The notes beneath the pieces are model-generated. The model was not told the origin of the DNA, did not search any database, and was given only the letters and a program-made list of their open reading frames with translations. Shown here piece by piece: positions 55,111-64,000 of a stretch of DNA of 64,000 bases; position 1 is the stretch's first letter; each line of letters begins with the position of its first letter. Origin of the DNA: Neoaquamicrobium sediminum (GTDB lineage Bacteria > Pseudomonadota > Alphaproteobacteria > Rhizobiales > Rhizobiaceae); NCBI RefSeq assembly GCF_013240295.1, contig NZ_JABETK010000005.1, forward strand, positions 62,001 through 126,000, read 5' to 3'. A program made the translations under genes and the position numbers.

Positions 55111-55893
55111 TCAGCAGTCCTTGAACCGTGGCGGCCGCTTTTCTTGGAAGGCGTTCATGGCCTCGGGAAAATCATGGGCGCAAAGCAGCACGCTTTGCGC
55201 ATCGCGCTCGATCTCCAGAGCCTCGAGGTAGGAGCATTCGGCAGCCGCCCGCATGACACGCTTGGTTGTCTGCATGCCGAAGGCGGGGTGGGCGGCGATC
55301 TCTCGCGCGATCTCGATTGCTCGGTTTTCGACCTCCTCGGCCGGGACGCATTCCTCGACTACACGCAGCTCGCGAGCCGTTCGTCCGTCGATCTCGCGGC
55401 CGGTAAGCACCAGCATCCGGGCCACCCCAGCCCCGGCGCGCTGCTGAAGGAGCCAGCTCGACCCGGTGTCGGGGCAGCCGCCGACCTTGGCAAAGACCTC
55501 GCAGAGGCGCGCATCCTCGGCAGCCACGACGATATCGGCCGACAGCGCCAGGCTTAGCCCCGCGCCATAGGCGATTCCATTCACCGCAGCGATGAGTGGC
55601 TTCTTGAATTGATAGGCGGCACGACCGCCGTCGTGGACCATGTCGACCATCTGCGAGGTGGCGCGGGCGCCTTTGGCGATCTCGGCGCGGAAGCCGACAA
55701 GATCGCCGCCGCTTGAGAAATGCTCGCCGCCGGTCATCACCACGGCACGTATCGCATCGTCCATCTCGGCCTGACGCAGATTGGCGATGAGCGCCTCGAC
55801 GAATGCAATGCTGAAAGGGTTGCGCCGTTCCGTGCATAGAAAGCGCAAAACGCCCACAGGCCCATCACGATCAAGCCGCATCAATTCGCCCAT
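55111..55893 (-). CDS. Enoyl-CoA hydratase/isomerase
   Basis: 260 residues from the ATG at 55893 with GGAGAGAG upstream. Crotonase motifs are GVLRFLCTERRNPFSIAFVE, VMTGGEHFSSGGDLVGFRAE (oxyanion loop), NGIAYGAGLSLALSADIVVA and AKVGGCPDTGSSWLLQQ, with the isomerase-like Asp position. The C-terminal helix is DFPEAMNAFQEKRPPRFKD. It follows another crotonase gene by 13 bp in the same operon. Confidence 0.88.
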   Translation of the reverse strand: MGELMRLDRDGPVGVLRFLCTERRNPFSIAFVEALIANLRQAEMDDAIRAVVMTGGEHFSSGGDLVGFRAEIAKGARATSQMVDMVHDGGRAAYQFKKPLIAAVNGIAYGAGLSLALSADIVVAAEDARLCEVFAKVGGCPDTGSSWLLQQRAGAGVARMLVLTGREIDGRTARELRVVEECVPAEEVENRAIEIAREIAAHPAFGMQTTKRVMRAAAECSYLEALEIERDAQSVLLCAHDFPEAMNAFQEKRPPRFKDC

Positions 55894-55906
55894 GCCTCTC
55901 TCTCCT

Positions 55907-56689
55907 TTACCGGCCTTGCCAGACGGGCGCGCGTTTTTCGGCAAAGGCCCGCGGGCCCTCGATGGCATCCTGGCTGGCATAGACCACTTCGTGCAGGCGC
56001 TTACCCTCTTCCAGCCCGGCGGCGCAGCCCAGATCCATGGTCGCGCGCACACTGCCCTTCGCAGCTACTACCGAAAGCGGTGCGGCACTGGCGATCCGAC
56101 GTGCGAGGTCGCGGGCCCGTTCGCGAACCAGATCAGGCGTGTCTTCAAGATAATTGGTGAAGCCGTAACCGTGCAGCCGCTCGATCGGCATGAGATCGCC
56201 GGTCAGAACGATTTCCATCAGGACAGGCTGCGGCAGCATCCACAGCGCCGGCGCTGCCCAGGGCGAGCCGCGTCCGATCTTGACTTCGGTGATCCCGATT
56301 TTGGTTCCTTTGAGTCCGACCCGCAAATCGCAGTTCAGCGCCAGCATCATCCCACCAGCCATCAAGGAGCCGGTCATGGCAGCTATGATCGGCTTGCGAC
56401 AGGCGCGCATCGTGTCGTGAAAGGGGTCGCGCATCTTGCTGAGGATGTCGACGCCCTCATTTCGCGCGATCTCTGCCGCCTCCTTGAGGTCTAGCCCGGC
56501 GCTAAAGACGCCGCAATCAGCCGAGGTCAGGATCGCAACGCTGACCGTATCGTCGGCCTCGATCCGCTCCCATGCATCGACCAATCCGTTGGCGGCGGCG
56601 ACCGAGAGCGCGTTCTTGCGGTCGGGCCGGTTGATAGTGACGATGGCCACGCCACCTTCGACGGATACTTCGATGGGGCTGCTTTCCAT
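55907..56689 (-). CDS. Enoyl-CoA hydratase/isomerase
   Basis: 260 residues from the ATG at 56689. VAIVTINRPDRKNALSVAAA, TSADCGVFSAGLDLKEAAEI, GSLMAGGMMLALNCDLRVGL and ITEVKIGRGSPWAAPALWML are the crotonase strands and oxyanion-hole loops. The end, PRAFAEKRAPVWQGR, is the usual 'EKRxPxWxGR' tail. It is about 30% alike by eye to its neighbour, so the two are not a recent duplication. It lies between the ABC-transporter binding protein gene and the ETF genes. Confidence 0.88.
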   Translation of the reverse strand: MESSPIEVSVEGGVAIVTINRPDRKNALSVAAANGLVDAWERIEADDTVSVAILTSADCGVFSAGLDLKEAAEIARNEGVDILSKMRDPFHDTMRACRKPIIAAMTGSLMAGGMMLALNCDLRVGLKGTKIGITEVKIGRGSPWAAPALWMLPQPVLMEIVLTGDLMPIERLHGYGFTNYLEDTPDLVRERARDLARRIASAAPLSVVAAKGSVRATMDLGCAAGLEEGKRLHEVVYASQDAIEGPRAFAEKRAPVWQGR

Positions 56690-56775
56690 TTCTCGATCCC
56701 TCGCAGACTGACCTTGCACGACTGGGAACCGGCTTATGCCTGCGGGTCACTCCGACCCGCAGGCACGCCGTCAAA

Positions 56776-58027
56776 TCACTCGACGGTAAATTTCGACGAG
56801 CTTTCCTTGATCACTTCCCACACCACGTCGGTGTAGTCCGCGCTCCAATCCGTGAGCGGCACCCAGGTCGAACCATCCCACTGCTCGACGCGGGTCTTAC
56901 CGCCGCCTCCATGGTCTTTCGCGGTCACGGTGATCGGCGACATCACACCATTTCCGTCGAAATTCTCAATGGACTCATATCCTTCCCTTCATCCTTTCGG
57001 CATTCAGCGGCCAGCCGTGTTTTTCGATCGCAATGCGGGCAGCTTCGAACCCAGTGGCATAGATAGCTAACCCGGTGTTGTAATAGACGTCGCGGACGAG
57101 CGATTCCGGACCACTGCCTTCACCCTTGGCATACAAGGTCTCGAGCATTGTCTTGACCAGAGGAACTTCTTGGCCACCCGCCACGTTAGTACCCCGCAAG
57201 ATGCCTTTGGCTGCATCGGCTCCGATATTCTTGATGTCAACTTCGTTCAGCCAGTTCACCGAAAGATAGCGATCAATCGGAAATCCGTTCCGTTTCATCT
57301 CCTTCGAAGCCACGACGTGACCGCCGGCTAGGATCCAGCTGATCATGTAATCAGGCTTGTCACGCCGAATCTGAGTCCAGGCGCTCGCCTGGTCGCTGCC
57401 GGGCAGTGGCACTGGATAGAGTTTGAGTTCGAAGCCTTCTTCCTCCGAGAGGGTCTTGAGAATCTCGATCGGCTCCTGACCGAAAGGATAGTCTAGATAG
57501 ATGAAGCCGATCTTGGCTTCGCTCAGATCACCTCCCAACTGATCCTTAATGAAGGCCACGTCATTGGCCGCCTGCTGCCAATAGGTCGGACCGACCGGGA
57601 AAATCCACTTGAACACATCGCCATCCACAGCGTCGCCGCGGCCGACGAAGGATTGCATGACGATGTTGCCGTCCTTCATCGCACGTGGCAGAGCGGCATT
57701 GGTCACGGGCGTCGAGAGGAAGTTGAAAATGAAGACGCCCTCTCGCTTGAGCTGTTCGTAGCATTCGACACCGCGCTGCGGCTCGTTGCCGTGGTCGCGC
57801 ACGATAATTTCGACTGGATGACCTTCTATGCCGCCGTCGTCGTTTGTGTATTTGGCCAGATCCTGCGCAGCCTGCGCCACCTGCGGTGAGATGAAGGTGT
57901 AGGATTTGCTCAGATCAAAGCAAAGGCCGAAGCGGATCGGCTCCTTGTCTTGTGCCGCGGCTGTCTGGATTGCCAGTCCCAGCGCCGCTGCCAGTACAGC
58001 GGCAGTCACTCTATTGAATATAGTCAT
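56776..58027 (-). CDS. Liv-type ABC transporter substrate-binding protein, frameshifted as sequenced
   Basis: Periplasmic type-I binding protein, ~416 residues after repair. The signal peptide is MTIFNRVTAAVLAAALGLAI with AQTAAAQ-like cleavage. The mature part begins PIRFGLCFDLSKSYTFISPQ, with VEIIVRDHGNEPQRGVECYE and FPVGPTYWQQAANDVAFIKD. A one-base indel at ~56981-56990 shifts the frame at ERMKG; beyond it ENFDGNGVMSPITVTAKDHG and VVWEVIKESSSKF match the second binding protein's end. It is paralogous to 58129-59375 and probably has related ligands, possibly the acid degraded by this island. Confidence 0.86.
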
Positions 58028-58128
58028 GTCGAACCTCCCTGTTGCATATCGCTTCCTCATTGACTGCCCACTCCGCGGGGCCCGGCTTCACAGGCCCCAC
58101 GGACGGTGCGGCTTGCACCTGCTTCACA

Positions 58129-59375
58129 TCAATTGCCGTCGAACTTCGACGAACTCTCCTTAACAACCTCCCAGACGACATCCTGATAGGCGGCAATCCA
58201 GTCGGTCTGCGGCACCCAAGTGGCCCCGTCCCACATTTCGATGCGCGTGCGACCTCCGCCGCCATGATCCTCCGCCGTCACCGTGATCGGCGCCATCAGG
58301 CCATTTGCGTCAAATTTCTCGATCGCCTCTAGCCCGGCTTTGTATGACTCGGCAGTGATCGGATGGCCGTGCAGCGAAGCCGCCTGACGAGCAGCTTCGA
58401 ACACGATCGAATACATCGCAAGGCCGGTATTGTAGAAAACATCCAGCGTCTTTTCGACCGGGCCGTTACCTTTGCCCTTGTCATAAAGCTCGGTCATGAT
58501 TTCCTTGTAGAGTGGGATGTCCTGACCGCCCACGACATTCGTACCGCGCTTGAGCCCCTTCGCCGCCGCCGCGCCGATATTGGAGATATCCACCTCGTTG
58601 AGCCAGTTGACGGCGATGTACTTCTCCATTGGGATACCGTTACGCTTCATTTCCTTTGACGCAACCACGTGCGCACCGCCAAGCATCCAGCTGATGATAT
58701 GGTCAGGCTTATCTCGGCGCACTTTGGACCAGACGCTCGCCTGGTCGCTGCCAGGCAACGGAACCGGATAGAGGACCAGGTCGAATCCTTCCTTACCCGA
58801 CAGTGTTTTAAGGATCTCGATCGGCTCCTGCCCGAAGGGATAATCGAAGTAGACGAAGCCCACCTTTACATCCGAAAGATCTCCGTCGTGCAGCTGCTTG
58901 ATATAGGCGATGTCGTTGGCCGCCTGGCCCCAGTAGGTCGGTCCGACAGGATAGACCCAGTTGAACACGGTGCCGTCGACAGCGTCGCCTCGCCCGACAA
59001 GCGATTGCATCAGGATGCGCTGGTCCTTCATTGCGCGCGGCAAGATCGCCAGTGAAACCGGTGTGGACAGCGTGTCGAAAACGAACACACCCTCGCGGCT
59101 GAGCTTGCTGTAGCATTCGATCCGCGCTGCGGCTCATTGCCGTGGTCGCGCACGATCACCTCGACCTGTGCCCCATCGATTCCGCCTTTCATGTTGACGA
59201 GATCGGCAAGATCGAGCGCCGCCTGCGAGACCTGTGGCGTAGCGAAAGTATAGGCCTTGCTCAGATCGTAGCAAACGCCGATCCTGAATGGCTCGGGATC
59301 CGCCGCCTTGGCGGATTCCGATAGGAGGCCTGCGGCGAGCAAGGCCAAAGCCAGTGTTCTTCCAATCGACTGCAT
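58129..59375 (-). CDS. Liv-type ABC transporter substrate-binding protein, frameshifted as sequenced
   Basis: Paralogue of the adjacent binding protein, ~415 residues after repair of one missing base at ~59121-59124. The signal peptide MQSIGRTLALALLAAGLLSE ends near AKA. The mature start is PFRIGVCYDLSKAYTFATPQ. Later segments are VYPVGPTYWGQAANDIAYIK, DYPFGQEPIEILKTLSGKEG and VYNTGLAMYS-like. Tandem binding proteins sharing one set of permeases usually widen the range of imported substrates. Confidence 0.87.
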
Positions 59376-59413
59376 ATTCTCCTCCCGGTCTCGTTTGGAA
59401 CAATCGAGTCAGC

Positions 59414-60226
59414 TCAGCCAGCGTTTGCGCCGACTGTAATGTTTGATGTCGTGGAAATTCGTTCCCGAACCTCCCCCAGATAGAATTCCTGAATGTCTGA
59501 ATTCGCTTTCAATGCCTGGGCCGTGTCGTGCATGACAACGCGGCCATTCTCGATCAGATACCCGTCCGAGACGATCTCCAGCGCCGCGAGTGCATTCTGC
59601 TCGACCAGCAAAACAGACAACTTCTCTTCCTCGTTGACCTTCTTGATGATGCTGAAGATCTCGGCCACCAGGAAAGGAGCCAAGCCTAGACTCGGTTCAT
59701 CGAGCATCAGAAGACGGGGCTGGGTCATCAATGCTCGACCAATCGCCAGCATCTGCTGCTCGCCGCCTGAGAGATATCCCGCCTGGGAGTTCTTCCGTTC
59801 AGCGAGGCGCGGAAAGTACTCGTAGATTCTCTGCTTTTCCGTTTTGAGTGTGGCGCGATTCATCGAAATCGGTGCAGCCGCTTCGAGGTTCTCGTCGGGC
59901 GTCAGATGTTCGAAAACTCGACGGCCTTCGATCACATGGCAAATCCCAATCTCTACACGTCGCTGCGCAGGAACACCGGTGATCACTGCGCCGTCGAAGC
60001 TGATCTCGCCGCGGTTGACGCGGCCGCGCTCGGCCTTGAGAAGGCCGCTGATCGCCTTTAACGTCGTGCTCTTTCCGGCCCCGTTGGACCCAAGCAGCGC
60101 TACCATTCCTCCTTTTGGAATCTGGATGGAGACCCCCTTGATCGCCAACATGACGTTGTCATACAGGACCTCTACACTGTTCATCGACAGGATGTTTTCT
60201 GCTTCTTTGTCGGGAGCGTGGGTCAT
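59414..60226 (-). CDS. livF: Liv-type ABC transporter ATPase (LivF-like)
   Basis: About 270 residues from the ATG at 60226. Walker A LLGSNGAGKSTTLKAISGLL, signature YLSGGEQQMLAIGRALMTQP and Walker B LLMLDEPSLGLAPFLVAEI are all intact. The GICHVIEGRRVFEHLTPDEN segment is typical of LivF rather than LivG. It couples ATP hydrolysis to import through the LivH/LivM pore. No LivG gene is seen in the window; it may lie beyond the right edge, upstream of the acyl-CoA synthetase gene. Confidence 0.9.
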   Translation of the reverse strand: MTHAPDKEAENILSMNSVEVLYDNVMLAIKGVSIQIPKGGMVALLGSNGAGKSTTLKAISGLLKAERGRVNRGEISFDGAVITGVPAQRRVEIGICHVIEGRRVFEHLTPDENLEAAAPISMNRATLKTEKQRIYEYFPRLAERKNSQAGYLSGGEQQMLAIGRALMTQPRLLMLDEPSLGLAPFLVAEIFSIIKKVNEEEKLSVLLVEQNALAALEIVSDGYLIENGRVVMHDTAQALKANSDIQEFYLGEVRERISTTSNITVGANAG

Positions 60227-60233
60227 CTCCGGC

Positions 60234-61306
60234 CTATTTCTTGAATTGATCAAAGGGCCACACCCTCAGGTAGTCCCGGATGTTGCTATAAAGCTTGCCC
60301 AATCCCAGCGGCTCGATCATCAGGATGATGATGATGATCGCTCCGTAGACCGCGTTCGGAATGTGGGCCAGCGATTCGACATTCAGTTGAAGCCCCAGTG
60401 CTCCGGCGCCTTCTGCCACGAGGCCATTGACGACGCCCGGCACCAGCAGGATCAACGCGACACCAAAATAGGTGCCGATGATACTGCCGAGGCCGCCAAC
60501 GATCACCATAGCCAGAACCTGGATCGACACGGCGACCGAGAACTGTTCGGGCGCGGCCAGAAAAAGAACGTAGCGACAAGGATCGCTCCACTGACTCCGC
60601 CGATGAAGGAGGAGGTCGCGAACGCAACAATCTTGTAGTAGAAGCTGTTGACTCCGAGAATGGCCGCCGCATAGTCCTTCTCGCGGACTGCCACCAGCGC
60701 ACGACCCAGACCGGTACGGCGCAGATTCAGCATAAAAATGGTGACAAGCAGACACCAGCCGAAGGCGACATAATACAGGCCTGTATCCGACGTAATCCGC
60801 TGGCCCAGAAGTGCAAATGTGGGCGCCTGCAGCGAAGCGTGCGAGCCACCCGAGATCGCCGGCGAATGGGTCAGCACCCAGTCCATGACGAACTGCATCG
60901 CCAGTGTGGTCAAGGCCAGATAGAGGCCCTTCACCCGCAGGGCCGCGAAGGCGAACAGGCTGCCGATGACCGAGGCGGAAATCCCACCGATCAGGAGCGC
61001 GAATTCCCAGGGCAAGCCGTACCTGGCCGCGTGAACAGCCGAATATGCGCCGACGGCCATCACCGCCGCATAGCCGAGGTGCAGTTGGCCGGCCCAACCC
61101 GTCACCAGGTTGAGCCCGAGCGCCGCTGCCGTCCAAACAAGCCAAGGCAACATATAGCTGTTGAGGTACAGCGACCCGACAAGGAACGGAGCTGCCAGGC
61201 CGAGCGCCAGGAAGAACAGTGCGAGATTCCTGTCGGCTGGAATCTTGTAGAGCCGACTGTCGGATACGTAGCTGGTATGATGGATACCAGATAGCCGGTA
61301 AAACAT
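60234..61306 (-). CDS. livM: Liv-type ABC permease (LivM-like), frameshifted as sequenced
   Basis: Multi-span permease, ~358 residues after repair of a missing base near 60565-60575. Starts at ATG 61306, 4 bp past livH; an in-frame start at 61339 overlaps livH. Membrane segments include LALFFLALGLAAPFLVGSLY and AAVMAVGAYSAVHAARYGLP. The permease EAA-like loop is RRTGLGRALVAVREKDYAAA followed by ILGVNSFYYKIVAFATSSFI. In the second frame the end is VGGLGSIIGTYFGVALILLV. Confidence 0.87.
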
Positions 61307-61310
61307 CGCG

Positions 61311-62198
61311 TCAAACCCTTTCGATGTCTTGACGGCCAAACAGACCGTGCGGCCGAAGCATGACAGTGAGGATGAGCACCGCTGCCACGATCAGGTCGCG
61401 GCTGCCACCGCCCACGAACGGATCCAGATAGGCGGACCCCACATTCTCGATGATGCCGAGAATGATCCCCGCGAGCACCGCGCCAAAGATGCTGTCCAGC
61501 CCGCCTAGAACGGCTACCGTCAATCCCTTGAGCAGCAAGAGCGACAGCGACTGGTCGACGCCCTGAACCTCGCCCCATATGACGCCTGCCGCCACCGCAA
61601 CGATCGAAGCCAGTCCCCAGGACAGGCCAACCCCACGCTCGACAGATATGCCGACGGACCATGAGGCCATGTAATCGTCGGCTATTGCGCGCAGGCGGAT
61701 ACCCTGTCGGCTGCGGAAGAACAGGACGAAGACCACAAACAAAACGAGGGCTACAACAGCGCCAACCAAATGGATGCGGCTGATCAGAACGTCGCCAATG
61801 AAAAGCGGATCATAGCCGACGCCTAGTTCGACCGAGCGCGACGTACCGCCCCAGATAGCAAGCGTCGTGCCGCGCAGAAAGATGTCAATCCCGAGCGTCA
61901 TCATGAGGATCATCACGATCGGTCGGCCAGCGAGCCGGCGCAGCGCAACCCGCTCGATCCCCATACCGAAACCGAACATGGCGACGGCAGCCACGGGGAT
62001 TGCCACCCAGAGCGGAAGCCCTATGTCGCGAGCTAGCGCCAGCACAACGTACGCTCCCACCATGGTGAGCCCGCCCTGCGCGAGGTTTGGCACGGAAGAG
62101 GCTTTGTAGATCAGTACCAGGCCGATCGCGAACAACGAGTAGAGCAACCCTGTGAGAGCTCCGTTCGCCGCTAGCTCAGCCAAGAAAACTAGTTCCAT
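61311..62198 (-). CDS. livH: Liv-type ABC permease (LivH-like)
   Basis: 295 residues, intact. GALTGLLYSLFAIGLVLIYK and SSVPNLAQGGLTMVGAYVVL form the N-terminal LivH signature. The EAA-like loop is RSRQGIRLRAIADDYMASWS, and the end has TVAVLGGLDSIFGAVLAGII. Its ATG directly abuts the stop codon of the acyl-CoA synthetase gene, and livM follows after 4 bp. Confidence 0.93.
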   Translation of the reverse strand: MELVFLAELAANGALTGLLYSLFAIGLVLIYKASSVPNLAQGGLTMVGAYVVLALARDIGLPLWVAIPVAAVAMFGFGMGIERVALRRLAGRPIVMILMMTLGIDIFLRGTTLAIWGGTSRSVELGVGYDPLFIGDVLISRIHLVGAVVALVLFVVFVLFFRSRQGIRLRAIADDYMASWSVGISVERGVGLSWGLASIVAVAAGVIWGEVQGVDQSLSLLLLKGLTVAVLGGLDSIFGAVLAGIILGIIENVGSAYLDPFVGGGSRDLIVAAVLILTVMLRPHGLFGRQDIERV

Positions 62199-64000
62199 CT
62201 AAACCTCCCTGACAGGGAGGGTGCGGTCGACCCTTCCCGTCTCACCCGTCTCGTAGGTCACGACGGCGCTGACGTGGACGTGCTTTGATCCGTCGTAAAG
62301 CGCCGCGATCACGTTCTGGTAGCGGTCTTCCACCACCGTTCGGCGCAGCTTGCGCGTGCGCGTGATCTCTCCGTCGTCGGGATCGAATTCCTTGTGCAGG
62401 CTGACGAACCTTTTGAGCCGCAGAGGCTCCGGGAGGACTTTGTTTACCCGCAGGAATGCCTCGCTCAGAAGCGCGGCCACCTCTTCGCGCTGAGACAGAT
62501 CGGCATAGGACACATAGGGTACGCCGTTCACTTCGGCCCAGTGGCCGACGGCATCGAAATCGATGCACACCATTGCCGTTAATTCGTGTCGGCCTGCGCC
62601 CACCACGGCCGCGTCCTTTATGTATGGACTGAACTTCAGGCGGTTCTCGATGTAATTTGGCACATAGCGCTCTCCGGCTTTTGTGTGCATCACTTCTGAA
62701 ACGCGGCCAAGCACCACGAGATTGCCATCGTCTTCGAGGTAGCCGGCATCGCCTGAACGCAACCAGCCAGCGGAAAGCGTCTCGGCCGAAGCTTCGGGCT
62801 TGTTATAGTATCCGGCGAAAACGCTATCCGACTTCAGGAGGATTTCGCCATTGTCGGCGATCTTCACCTCGACCCCCGGGGCAACCTTGCCCACGGTGTG
62901 GAGCCGCACCTCATCAGGCGCCTGGATCGCGTTGATGGCACTGTTCTCCGTCTGACCATACAGTTGGCGCAGCTTGATGCCGAGCGCCCGGTAGAATACG
63001 AAGGTGTCCTCTCCGATCGCCTCACCGCCGGTGAAGGCGTTCTTGAGACGGTGCATGCCGAACTGGTCCTTGATCGGCCCGAAGATCAGAATCTCGCCGA
63101 TGAAACGGCCGATACCTTCCAAAGCGCCAGCGCTCATGCCGTTGAGCTTGCGACGCTCGGCTGCCATGGCCCGTTCGATGAACAAGTGATAAAGCCACTT
63201 CTTCAGCGGCGTCGAATTCTCGATGCCTACCTGAATGGTGGTCAGGATGTTGTCCCAGCTGCGCGGTGCGGCCAGATAGAATGTCGGCGCGATTTCTCGC
63301 ATATCACGCAGCACGGTTTCCTGTCGTTCGGGCACGTTGACGGTGAAGCGCAGCAGAAGCGCGGCGGCTACCGTGATCGCATAATCGCCCACCCAGGCCA
63401 TCGGCAGATAGGCCAGCACCTGCTCTCCGAAGTCGAAGGCCCCGGCGGCATGGCCGTTCCGCGCCGCCGCCAACACGTTCTTCTGGCTCAGCACGACGCC
63501 CTTGGGCTTGTCCGTCGTGCCCGACGAATGCAGGAACACCGCCGGATCGTCGGGCTTGGCCCGGCCGAGCAGATTCTCGCGCAGCCCCGGCTCACCGTTG
63601 AGACGATGGCTGCCGCTCTCGACGAGATGCTCCCATGACATCAGTCCGGCCGCCTTGTAGAAGCCGAGGCCCCGGCCGTCGTCATACACGATGTACTTCA
63701 ACTGCGCGGCCCCGGCGTCACGCAGTTCCAAAATCTTGTCCACCTGCTCCTGGTCCTCGGCGAGAGCGGCTACGACGTTCGCCTCGTCCGCGAAATGCTG
63801 GAGCTCTTCGAGTGTGGTGCCCGGATAGGCGGGCATTGCGTAAACTCCGAGCGTGGCCAGCGCCAGCATTCCGCAATAGAGGCGTACACGATTGTCGCCG
63901 AGAATGAGCACCGCGTCCCCGGCTTCAGGCCGAGCCCGTCGAGGCCGGCCGCGCAGGCCAGCACCTCTTCCGTGTATTGAGCCCAGGTGGTTGCCTTCCA
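62199..64000 (-). CDS. Long-chain-type acyl-CoA synthetase (AMP-binding), 5' end cut by window, frameshifted
   Basis: ATP-dependent acid:CoA ligase, over 590 residues visible. Adenylation motifs are VFLHSSGTTDKPKGVVLSQK (P-loop), LRQLYGQTENSAINAIQAPD, AGWLRSGDAGYLEDDGNLVV and RTRKLRRTVVEDRYQNV. The N-terminus continues off the right edge, reading WAQYTEEVLACAAGLDGLGL near 63990. One base is missing in the run 63917-63920, after LGLKPG. It resembles the bacterial FadD15/long-chain group found at the head of Liv transporter operons and probably activates the imported acid. Confidence 0.9.
   Translation of the reverse strand, partial: EGNHLGSIHGRGAGLRGRPRRARPEAGDAVLILGDNRVRLYCGMLALATLGVYAMPAYPGTTLEELQHFADEANVVAALAEDQEQVDKILELRDAGAAQLKYIVYDDGRGLGFYKAAGLMSWEHLVESGSHRLNGEPGLRENLLGRAKPDDPAVFLHSSGTTDKPKGVVLSQKNVLAAARNGHAAGAFDFGEQVLAYLPMAWVGDYAITVAAALLLRFTVNVPERQETVLRDMREIAPTFYLAAPRSWDNILTTIQVGIENSTPLKKWLYHLFIERAMAAERRKLNGMSAGALEGIGRFIGEILIFGPIKDQFGMHRLKNAFTGGEAIGEDTFVFYRALGIKLRQLYGQTENSAINAIQAPDEVRLHTVGKVAPGVEVKIADNGEILLKSDSVFAGYYNKPEASAETLSAGWLRSGDAGYLEDDGNLVVLGRVSEVMHTKAGERYVPNYIENRLKFSPYIKDAAVVGAGRHELTAMVCIDFDAVGHWAEVNGVPYVSYADLSQREEVAALLSEAFLRVNKVLPEPLRLKRFVSLHKEFDPDDGEITRTRKLRRTVVEDRYQNVIAALYDGSKHVHVSAVVTYETGETGRVDRTLPVREV

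Overview
The window looks like part of a large conjugative replicon (plasmid or integrated conjugative element) of an alphaproteobacterium of the rhizobial type (Hyphomicrobiales). The transfer genes (trbI, traR, traM, traI, traB, traF, traA, traC, traD, traG) and the oriT match the Ti/rhizobial plasmid system. The base composition is GC-rich throughout.

Layout. (1) 1-12.5 kb: end of the trb mating-pair operon, then a quorum-sensing block (traR, traM, a LuxI synthase, a second LuxR regulator). The divergent DNA-processing operons traA-traF-traB (minus) and traC-traD-traG (plus) follow, with a Ti-type oriT between traA and traC. (2) 12.5-34 kb: a plasmid backbone/maintenance module with a WGR protein, DUF736, a PP-loop protein, an ArdC-like antirestriction protein, a ParB-like protein, a CoiA-like protein, a ~1690-residue adenine-methylase/helicase, DUF3085- and DUF1419-type proteins and a TOPRIM protein. 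Inserted in it is an AAA ATPase/subtilisin pair that I read as the ietAS exclusion/defence system. (3) 34-41.4 kb: a junction zone with IS110, IS66, TetR and nitronate-monooxygenase remnants, a MarR-XRE fusion regulator, a stress protein, a MarR-EmrA-EmrB efflux operon and an MBL-fold hydrolase. (4) 41.6-64 kb: a large CoA-thioester catabolic island with a PaaK-like ligase, three crotonases, two adjacent acyl-CoA dehydrogenases, two MaoC hydratases, a transglutaminase-like protein, a thiolase-like protein lacking its Cys followed by a DUF35 partner, three CaiB-type CoA-transferases, ETF and a Liv-type ABC importer with two binding proteins. An acyl-CoA synthetase runs off the right edge.

How it fits together. 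The catabolic island would import a carboxylic acid, activate it to a CoA thioester, oxidise it with a two-gene dehydrogenase feeding electrons to ETF, hydrate it with MaoC proteins and cleave it with an aldolase-like thiolase/DUF35 pair. This architecture resembles steroid or bile-acid side-chain degradation, but the substrate cannot be read from sequence. Two copies of the dyad TCTAACA-nn-TGTTAGA lie in front of three of its transcription units and look like the operator of a TetR-type regulator that is not in the window.

Caution. About fifteen otherwise well-conserved genes are each interrupted by one or two single-base frameshifts, most at runs of G or C. Stop/start overlaps between neighbouring genes survive these breaks. 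I therefore treat most of them as probable sequence errors and annotate the genes across the break, giving the break position.
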